From an uncultured Bacilli bacterium (GTDB taxonomy: Bacteria > Bacillota_I > Bacilli_A > RF39 > UBA660): a stretch of DNA of 12,396 nucleotides. Below are positions 6,859-12,396 of this stretch, one piece after another. The position numbers and the translations under genes were made by a program. The notes under the pieces were generated by a model. The model had not been told where the DNA came from. It did not search any database and was given only the letters and a program-made list of their open reading frames with translations. Within the stretch, counting starts at the first letter, position 1. Each line of letters begins with the position of its first letter. The stretch covers positions 1-12,396 of the forward strand of contig CAKOQD010000021.1 of NCBI GenBank assembly GCA_934101185.1, in the 5' to 3' direction.

Positions 6859-8036
6859 AAAGAGTAGAACTACTTTCTCCAGCAGGAGACCTAGAAAAAT
6901 TAAAAATTGCTTATCTTTATGGAGCAGATGCTTGCTACATCGGAGGAAAAGAATTTAGCTTAAGAGCAAATGCTAATAACTTTTCTCTTGAAGAAATAAA
7001 ACAAGCAGTAGACTATGCCCATAAACTAAATAAAAAATTATATGTAACTACTAATATTGTTTTTCATAATGAAAACTTAAATGGAATAATAAAGTATCTA
7101 AAATCTTTAGAAGACATAAATGTTGATGCCATCATCTTAAGCGATCCCTTATTAATAGATATAGTAAAAAAGTACACACCAACCTTAAGAATACATATAA
7201 GTACTCAGGCCTGTACTACAAATGGTGAAACAGTAAACTACTTTAAAGAAATGGGAGTAGAACGTGTCGTTTTAGCAAGAGAAGTATCACAAGAAGACAT
7301 GAAAGAAATATATGATAAAACCCATATGGATTTAGAAGTCTTTCTACATGGTGCAATGTGTACATGCTATTCTGGAAGATGTGTTTTATCAAATTACTTT
7401 ACCAATAGAGACTCCAATCGCGGAGGATGTGCCCAAGTATGTAGATTTGTCTTTGATTTAGATAAAAAAAGAAAAACAAAATACTCAATTGCAACCAAAG
7501 ACTTAAATCTTTCAAGTAAAATTAAAGACCTAATAGAAACAGGAATTATGTCTTTAAAAATCGAAGGAAGAATGCGTAGTACTTATTACGTTGCAACAGT
7601 AATTAATAGTTATCGAAAACTAATAGATGCATATTATAATAATAACCTGACCGAAGACTTATTACACCATGAACAAAAAATATTATCAAGAGTGGCCAAT
7701 AGAGAATCAACTACTCAATACTTTGATCATCAAGCAGATTATAATGATCAATACTACATTGGAAGAGAAGAAGTATCAAACCAAGACTTTTTAGGAATAA
7801 TACTAGACTATGATAAAAAAACAAAATATGCAACCGTTGAACAAAGAAACTACTTTAAACCCCAACAAACTATTAATATATTTGGACCAAATAACATAGA
7901 CTTTGATATTAAGATAGATAAAATATATGATGAAGATTTTAATGAACTTGATGCCGCTAGGCATCCTAGACAAATACTTAAAATAAAAGTCGATCAAGAA
8001 CTAGAAAAAGACTCTATTTTACGGGTAAAGTTTTAG
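6855..8036 (+). CDS. trhP2: tRNA U34 hydroxylation protein TrhP2 (U32 family, YrrO-like)
   Basis: 393 residues. The N-terminal barrel opens with VELLSPAGDLEKLKIAYLYG (4-23) and continues with ADACYIGG and ISTQAC. The full U32 signature lies at 161-179 (E161, F163, G166, C169, G174, C176, S179), followed by GGCAQVCR at 190-197. C169, C176, C192 and C196 are the four cysteines expected to hold an iron-sulfur cluster. SLKIEGRMRS at 233-242 is also typical. The C-terminal 80 residues form the usual beta-rich extension. TrhP proteins hydroxylate wobble U34 of tRNA using prephenate-derived chemistry, feeding TrmR two genes upstream. The old label 'peptidase U32' or collagenase is probably not the function. 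The binding site AAGGTGA (6844-6850) is inside trhP1, and the genes overlap by 4 bases. Last gene of the operon; no clear terminator follows. Confidence 0.92.
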   Translation: MKRVELLSPAGDLEKLKIAYLYGADACYIGGKEFSLRANANNFSLEEIKQAVDYAHKLNKKLYVTTNIVFHNENLNGIIKYLKSLEDINVDAIILSDPLLIDIVKKYTPTLRIHISTQACTTNGETVNYFKEMGVERVVLAREVSQEDMKEIYDKTHMDLEVFLHGAMCTCYSGRCVLSNYFTNRDSNRGGCAQVCRFVFDLDKKRKTKYSIATKDLNLSSKIKDLIETGIMSLKIEGRMRSTYYVATVINSYRKLIDAYYNNNLTEDLLHHEQKILSRVANRESTTQYFDHQADYNDQYYIGREEVSNQDFLGIILDYDKKTKYATVEQRNYFKPQQTINIFGPNNIDFDIKIDKIYDEDFNELDAARHPRQILKIKVDQELEKDSILRVKF

Positions 8037-8053
8037 AAAAGTACCCAAAAAAC

Positions 8054-8082
8054 TTGACAAAATGCAAAAAAAATAGTATCCT
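8054..8082 (+). promoter_or_regulatory. Sigma-A-type promoter of greA
   Basis: A consensus -35, TTGACA, lies at 8054-8059, with TATCCT at 8077-8082 as -10 after a 17-base spacer. The leader to the ATG would be about 28 bases. It sits in the 81-base gap after trhP2, so greA can be expressed apart from the operon, although readthrough from trhP2 is also possible. Confidence 0.7.
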
Positions 8083-8117
8083 TTTAGAGAACTTATTAAT
8101 TTAGAGGTGAATTTAAA

Positions 8118-8591
8118 ATGAACAATAAAAAACCAATCCTTTTAACAAAAGAAGGATATGAAGAAATAAAAGAAGAATTAAATGATTTGATAAATGTTAA
8201 AAGACCTGAGAATATTGAAGCAATAAAAGAAGCAAGAGCACTTGGAGACCTTTCTGAAAATGCCGATTATGATGCCGCAAGAAATGAACAAGCTGAAATA
8301 GAAGCAAAAATTAAAAAATTAGAAACTATTTTAGAAAACGTTCAAATAATTGAATCAGTTAGTACTGACGAAGTAGGAGTAGGAACAACAGTAAAAATAG
8401 CTTATATTGACGATGAAGATGATGTTGATCAATACAAGATAGTTGGTTCTCAAGAAGCAGACCCATTTGAAAGCAAAATATCAAATGAATCTCCAATAGC
8501 TAAAGCCCTAATGGGACACAAAGTCGGAGATGTTGTTTCAGTAGAAAGTCCAAATGGAAGTTACGAAGTAAAAGTAATAGAAATTAACTAA
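8118..8591 (+). CDS. greA: Transcription elongation factor GreA
   Basis: 157 residues, the standard GreA length. The N-terminal coiled-coil (about 1-76) contains the acidic tip LGDLSENADYDAARNEQ (43-59), which enters the RNA polymerase secondary channel and stimulates cleavage of backtracked RNA. The C-terminal FKBP-like domain is recognised by SPIAKALMGHKVGDVV near 128-143 and the YEVKVIEI end. The start is set by the binding site AGAGGTGA at 8103-8110. It has its own promoter and terminator. In B. subtilis udk lies between yrrO and greA; here greA follows trhP2 directly. Confidence 0.97.
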   Translation: MNNKKPILLTKEGYEEIKEELNDLINVKRPENIEAIKEARALGDLSENADYDAARNEQAEIEAKIKKLETILENVQIIESVSTDEVGVGTTVKIAYIDDEDDVDQYKIVGSQEADPFESKISNESPIAKALMGHKVGDVVSVESPNGSYEVKVIEIN

Positions 8592-8619
8592 AAACAGATG
8601 AAATTAATCTGTTTTTTTT
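8591..8619 (+). terminator. Rho-independent terminator of greA
   Basis: AAAACAGAT at 8591-8599 pairs with ATCTGTTTT at 8607-8615 around a 7-base loop, followed by more T residues to 8619 (eight in a row in total). The first stem base is the last base of the greA TAA, so the hairpin abuts the gene with no spacer. Confidence 0.85.
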
Positions 8620-8626
8620 GTATAAT
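8598..8626 (+). promoter_or_regulatory. Probable mutS promoter embedded in the greA terminator
   Basis: A perfect TATAAT -10 is at 8621-8626, right after the terminator T-run. Seventeen bases upstream is ATGAAA (8598-8603), a 4/6 match to TTGACA that falls in the terminator stem and loop. The start would be near 8632-8634, leaving a leader of only about 12 bases with a GGTGA binding site (8634-8638) at its very 5' end. Confidence 0.5.
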
Positions 8627-8644
8627 ATTAAGTGGTGAAGCAGT

Positions 8645-11182
8645 ATGAAAAGATGTGAAGTAGATAAAAATAAACTTTCTCCAATGATGTTACAATATTT
8701 AAACATAAAAGAACAAAACGAAGATGCAATCATCTTTTTTAGACTTGGAGACTTTTATGAAATGTTTTTCGAAGACGCAGAATTAGTATCTCGTCTTTTA
8801 GAACTAACTCTAACAGGGAAAAATTGTGGTTTAGAAGAAAGAGTACCAATGTGTGGTATACCATACCATGCCTATTTAGGATACTTAGAAAAACTAGTTA
8901 GTTTAGGATATAAAGTAGCAATATGTGAACAATTAACACCACCTGATAAAAAAGGAGTAGTAGAGCGAGGAGTAGTGCAAATAGTAACCAGAGGTACCCT
9001 TATGGACTCCTCTGCATTAGATGAAAAAACTAATAACTACATAGGAAGTATCTATGACTATAATCATTGCTATGCTATAAGCTATGCTGATATATCAACC
9101 GGAGTTATGTACTCAGTTCTAATAGACTATGATGAAGAAAAACTAATTAATGAAATAATAAGAATAGACATAAAAGAACTAATTGTAAATGATAAAATAA
9201 ATCGTAAGATAATTAATACATTAAGAGAAAAATATAATATCTTAATAACTATAAGTAATAACTTTCTTGAAAATAAATATGAACATACCTATGAAAACAT
9301 TCAAGATATTAGAATTACAAACTCTATAAAACATTTACTATTCTATCTTCAAGAAATGAAAAAAGGAAACTTAAACCATCTTCAAAAAAGCATTATTATA
9401 GATAAAAATGACTCATTAGAAATAGATATCCATTCTAAAAGAAACCTTGAATTAGTAGAAACTCTAAGACTAAAAGAAAGAACATATTCACTTTTGTGGA
9501 TGCTTGATAAAACAAAAACAGCAATGGGATCTAGACTACTTAAAAAATGGATAGAAAGCCCTTTAGTAAATAGACAAAAAATAGAAAAAAGATATGAACT
9601 AATATCAACACTACTTACAGAATTTATCCTAAAAGAAGAACTAAGAGACTTACTAAACAATGTCTATGACTTAGAAAGGCTATCAGGAAGAATAGCATAT
9701 GGTAACTTAAATGCTAGAGACTTAATCCAATTAAAAAACTCAATCAAAACATTCCCAGAAATTAAAAAAATATTAAAAGAAATAAACTATGAAGATACAT
9801 TTGATACTCTTGATGACTTAAAAGACTTACTAGAAAAATCAATAAATGAAGATGCACCAATAACCATAAAAGAAGGAAATATTATAAAACCAGGCTATAA
9901 TGAAGAACTAGATAATCTAAAAAGTCTCTCAAGCGGAGGAAAAGATTTTATCCTAAAACTAGAACAACAAGAAAAAGAACGTACAGGTATTAAAAACCTA
10001 AAAGTAGGATTTAATAAAGTATTTGGATACTACATCGAAGTATCTAAATCAAATATAGATCAAATAAAAGAAGAATATGGCTATGTAAGAAAACAAACCC
10101 TTACAACTGGAGAAAGATACATAACTAGAGAACTAAAAGAAAAAGAAGACATAATACTAAACTCTGAAGAAAAAAGTATAGCTATGGAATATAAACTATT
10201 CATAGAAATAAGAGATGAAGTAAGAAAATATATTACCAAAATACAACAAGCAGCAAAAGTAATAAGTGAAATAGATGTCTTAGTATCCCTTGCCAATGTC
10301 GCAGAACAAAATAACTTTACAAAACCAACCCTAACAGAACAAAGAAACGTTTATATAAAAGAAGCAAGACACCCAGTTGTTGAGGTAGTATCCAAAAAAG
10401 AATACGTTCCAAACGATATAATAATGGATGAAAAAACAAACATCCTCTTAATAACAGGACCTAACATGAGTGGTAAATCAACTTATATGAGAATGTTTGC
10501 CATAATAGTAATAATGGCTCAAATAGGATCTTTTGTACCTGCTAAAGAAGCAAGATTACCAATATTTGATAAAATATTTACAAGAATCGGTGCAAGTGAT
10601 GACCTAGTAAGCGGAGAATCAACATTCATGGTAGAAATGAAAGAAGCTAATAATGCTGTATCAAATGCCACAAAAAATAGTTTAATACTATTTGATGAAC
10701 TAGGAAGAGGAACAGCAACATACGATGGAATGAGTCTTGCTCAAGCAATACTTGAATACATCCATGATCATGTAAAAGCAAAAACATTATTCTCAACCCA
10801 TTACCATGAATTAACAACCCTTGATAAAAAACTAAGAAATCTAAAAAATATTCACGTAAGCGCTATCGAAGAACAAGGATCAATAACATTCTTACACAAA
10901 ATAAAACAAGGACCAGTTGATAAAAGTTATGGTATACACGTTGCATCATTAGTAAACCTTCCAGATGAAATAATAACAAGAGCAAAAGAAATACTAGATG
11001 TATATGAAAATAAAAAACCTAAAAAAGAAATATATGAACAAACAACATTAAACTTAGACTTTAATCCTCAAGAAGAATCTAAAATAGAAAAAAGATTAAA
11101 AGAAATAAACCCTCTAGAAATAACCCCACTAGAAGCCTTAAACATTCTAGATGAATTAAAAAAAGAATTAAAAGAAAAGTAG
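8645..11182 (+). CDS. mutS: DNA mismatch repair protein MutS
   Basis: 845 residues, normal for MutS. The mismatch-reading domain has the FYE motif at 37-39 (GDFYEMFFEDA), where Phe stacks on the mispaired base and Glu contacts it. Connector, lever and clamp domains follow. The ATPase has Walker A GPNMSGKST at 605-613, the GESTFMVEM signature near 660, Walker B LILFDELGRGT at 680-690 and the STHYHEL segment at 717-723. The C-terminal tail (about 800-845) is charged and helical, in the place of the usual dimer/tetramer helix-turn-helix. MutS finds mismatches after replication and recruits MutL in an ATP-dependent way. mutL, usually the next gene in Bacilli, is not adjacent; rsmI follows after 8 bases. 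All catalytic features are intact. Confidence 0.97.
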   Translation: MKRCEVDKNKLSPMMLQYLNIKEQNEDAIIFFRLGDFYEMFFEDAELVSRLLELTLTGKNCGLEERVPMCGIPYHAYLGYLEKLVSLGYKVAICEQLTPPDKKGVVERGVVQIVTRGTLMDSSALDEKTNNYIGSIYDYNHCYAISYADISTGVMYSVLIDYDEEKLINEIIRIDIKELIVNDKINRKIINTLREKYNILITISNNFLENKYEHTYENIQDIRITNSIKHLLFYLQEMKKGNLNHLQKSIIIDKNDSLEIDIHSKRNLELVETLRLKERTYSLLWMLDKTKTAMGSRLLKKWIESPLVNRQKIEKRYELISTLLTEFILKEELRDLLNNVYDLERLSGRIAYGNLNARDLIQLKNSIKTFPEIKKILKEINYEDTFDTLDDLKDLLEKSINEDAPITIKEGNIIKPGYNEELDNLKSLSSGGKDFILKLEQQEKERTGIKNLKVGFNKVFGYYIEVSKSNIDQIKEEYGYVRKQTLTTGERYITRELKEKEDIILNSEEKSIAMEYKLFIEIRDEVRKYITKIQQAAKVISEIDVLVSLANVAEQNNFTKPTLTEQRNVYIKEARHPVVEVVSKKEYVPNDIIMDEKTNILLITGPNMSGKSTYMRMFAIIVIMAQIGSFVPAKEARLPIFDKIFTRIGASDDLVSGESTFMVEMKEANNAVSNATKNSLILFDELGRGTATYDGMSLAQAILEYIHDHVKAKTLFSTHYHELTTLDKKLRNLKNIHVSAIEEQGSITFLHKIKQGPVDKSYGIHVASLVNLPDEIITRAKEILDVYENKKPKKEIYEQTTLNLDFNPQEESKIEKRLKEINPLEITPLEALNILDELKKELKEK

Positions 11183-11190
11183 GTGATTAA

Positions 11191-12036
11191 ATGGGAACAC
11201 TATACGTTGTAGCAACCCCAATAGGTAATTTAAATGACATGACTAAAAGAGCAATACAAACACTAAAAGACGTAGATATTATTCTATGCGAAGATACAAG
11301 ACATAGTCTAAAATTACTAAATCATTATGAAATCAAAAATAAATTAATTTCATACCATAAATTCAATGAAAAAGAAAGAACACAAAGTATAATAAACTAT
11401 CTAAAAGAAGGTAAACAAATAGCAATAATAACAGATGCAGGAACACCATGTATATCAGATCCAGGATACATTCTAATTAAAGAAGCAAGACTAAACAATA
11501 TAAACATTACCCCAATCGGAGGTATATCAGCATTAATAACAGCTCTATCAGTAAGTGGACTAAAATCTGATAACTTTACTTTTTATGGATTCTTTCCAAG
11601 AGAACAAAAAGATAAAAAAGAATTAATTAAAAATATAAAAGATAGTAATATAAATACTTTTATCTTTTATGAAAGTCCTAATCGTATTATAAAGACACTA
11701 GAATACTTAAGAGAGAAATTAGAAAATATCAATATAAGTGTATCAAGTGACTTAACTAAACTACATGAAAAAAACTACTATGGACAAATAGACAAAGTAA
11801 TAAAAGAGTTAAAAGAAAATGAAAACGCAACAAAAGGAGAATATACTTTTATAATAGAAACAAAAAACACTCCCAAAGAAGAAATAAATCTTTCAATCGA
11901 AGCTCAGTTAATAGATATAATAATAAAAAATAAAACTTCACTAAAAGAAGCAATAAATATTTTAAATGAAAAAACAAACTATAAAAAGAAAGATATTTAT
12001 AATGCCAGTTTAAATCTAAAAGATATAAAGTTTTAA
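11191..12036 (+). CDS. rsmI: 16S rRNA (cytidine-1402 2'-O)-methyltransferase RsmI
   Basis: 281 residues, the usual length. It has the tetrapyrrole methylase-type fold with RsmI motifs: LYVVATPIGNLNDMT at the N-terminus, LCEDTRHSLKLLNHY near 32-46, ITDAGTPCISDPGY near 79-92, PIGGISALITALSVSGL near 107-123, FYGFFPREQKDK near 132-143 and FYESPNRI near 159-166. RsmI uses SAM to methylate the ribose of C1402 in the 16S rRNA decoding centre, together with RsmH on the base. The binding site AGGTGA (11181-11186) overlaps the mutS stop, so the two genes are probably co-transcribed and coupled. The C-terminal helical domain of the family (YKKKDIYNASL) is present. Nothing is broken. Confidence 0.96.
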   Translation: MGTLYVVATPIGNLNDMTKRAIQTLKDVDIILCEDTRHSLKLLNHYEIKNKLISYHKFNEKERTQSIINYLKEGKQIAIITDAGTPCISDPGYILIKEARLNNINITPIGGISALITALSVSGLKSDNFTFYGFFPREQKDKKELIKNIKDSNINTFIFYESPNRIIKTLEYLREKLENINISVSSDLTKLHEKNYYGQIDKVIKELKENENATKGEYTFIIETKNTPKEEINLSIEAQLIDIIIKNKTSLKEAINILNEKTNYKKKDIYNASLNLKDIKF

Positions 12037-12044
12037 ATAAATTA

Positions 12045-12073
12045 TTGAAAAACGCTTAAAAATATTGTACTAT
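12045..12073 (+). promoter_or_regulatory. Sigma-A-type promoter of the TasA-like gene
   Basis: TTGAAA at 12045-12050 and TACTAT at 12068-12073 with a 17-base spacer; each hexamer is one mismatch from consensus. It starts 8 bases after the rsmI stop. No terminator hairpin is visible between rsmI and this promoter, so some readthrough from rsmI is likely. Confidence 0.72.
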
Positions 12074-12097
12074 TATTATAGTAAAGGAGTGTTAAAC

Positions 12098-12396
12098 ATG
12101 GGAAGTAATAAAAAGAAAGTGCTATTAATGATATCTTTATCATTATTCAGTATAGCACTAGTATCTTTAGGAACATATGCAATATGGACATCTGCAAATG
12201 ATCTATTAACAGGAGCAAACACAATACAATCAGGACAAGTAAAAATGAGTTATAGTGAGTCTAATGAAATAGGTATGACTAATGCATTACCTATAAAAGA
12301 TAGTGAAGGTAAAGTATTAACTAATTACTTTGACTTTCAAGTATTATCATATATTAAAACAAGAGCAAATGATGATACACAAAGAAAACTAAATTA
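12098..12396 (+). CDS. TasA/CalY-like secreted surface protein with SipW-type signal, 3'-partial
   Basis: 99 codons are visible and the frame runs off the right edge. The N-terminus is a classic signal: basic NKKK at 4-7, a hydrophobic core at about 8-25, then GTYAIWT at 25-31, which resembles the SipW-dependent cleavage region of TasA/CalY proteins (cleavage expected after TYA). The mature part begins NDLLTGANTIQSGQVKMSY and continues with a NALP-x8-GKVLTNYFDF pattern, the start of the extracellular beta-sandwich seen in small fibre or matrix proteins. Such proteins are exported and can form fibres or coat the cell. A dedicated SipW-like signal peptidase would be expected nearby but beyond the window. 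The start is secure: AAAGGAG at 12083-12089, 8 bases before the ATG, below a good promoter. Confidence 0.8.
   Translation, partial: MGSNKKKVLLMISLSLFSIALVSLGTYAIWTSANDLLTGANTIQSGQVKMSYSESNEIGMTNALPIKDSEGKVLTNYFDFQVLSYIKTRANDDTQRKLN

Noticed and set aside
6855..8036. Secreted collagenase/peptidase function for the U32 protein
   Set aside because: There is no signal peptide, the cysteines fit an iron-sulfur cluster, and trmR and a second U32 gene are adjacent, so tRNA U34 hydroxylation is the better-supported role.
8017..8051. Inverted repeat GGGTA (8023-8027) and TACCC (8042-8046) around the trhP2 stop as an operon terminator
   Set aside because: The stem is only 5 bp with a 14-base loop and is followed by A residues on the + strand, not T. 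On the - strand there is also no T-run after it. It does not qualify as an intrinsic terminator.

Overview
The window is a strongly AT-rich piece of a low-GC Bacillota-type chromosome. TGA acts as an ordinary stop (ends of ireB, trmR and trhP1) and tryptophan is written TGG, so this is the standard bacterial code and not the Mycoplasma code. The gene order, the style of the housekeeping proteins and the two surface-protein families at the edges recall uncultured gut relatives of the Erysipelotrichia/RF39 group. That placement is an inference from family resemblance, not a computed phylogeny. Every gene is on the + strand and coding density is very high; no stretch above 300 bases lacks a gene.

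Region 1 (about 1-3330) is accessory. The 3' part of a large, probably exported, repetitive surface protein (open at the left edge) runs in the same frame, after one TAG stop and five codons, into an AAA ATPase of the DUF4143 type. The ATPase seems to have lost its first dozen or more residues. A strong intrinsic terminator closes this unit.

Region 2 (about 3337-8036) is one tight operon of seven genes with overlaps or gaps of at most 6 bases: ireB (small target of the PASTA Ser/Thr kinase), ruvX (Holliday-junction resolvase-like, 16S rRNA processing), a yrzB-like DUF1292 gene, mltG (septal peptidoglycan endolytic transglycosylase), trmR, and two U32-family genes (trhP1, trhP2). It matches the Bacillus subtilis yrzL-yrrK-yrzB-yrrL-yrrM-yrrN-yrrO order. 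The last three genes form a pathway for 5-methoxyuridine at tRNA wobble position 34: the TrhP proteins hydroxylate U34 and TrmR methylates the hydroxyl. A sigma-A-like promoter sits in front, overlaid by a 19-bp-period tandem repeat and a perfect palindrome.

Region 3 (about 8054-12036) holds greA, with its own promoter and terminator, then mutS and rsmI as a pair 8 bases apart. A probable mutS promoter is embedded in the greA terminator. The uridine kinase gene udk, found between yrrO and greA in B. subtilis, is absent, and mutL is not next to mutS.

Region 4 (12045-end) is a good sigma-A promoter and the start of a TasA/CalY-like secreted protein with a SipW-type signal, cut by the right edge.

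No CRISPR array, rRNA, tRNA or insertion sequence is visible, and I see no clear new multi-gene system. The most unusual parts are the surface protein/ATPase junction, the degraded C-type-lectin motif in the surface protein, the Cys-less partner in the U32 pair, and the repeat/palindrome at the ireB promoter.
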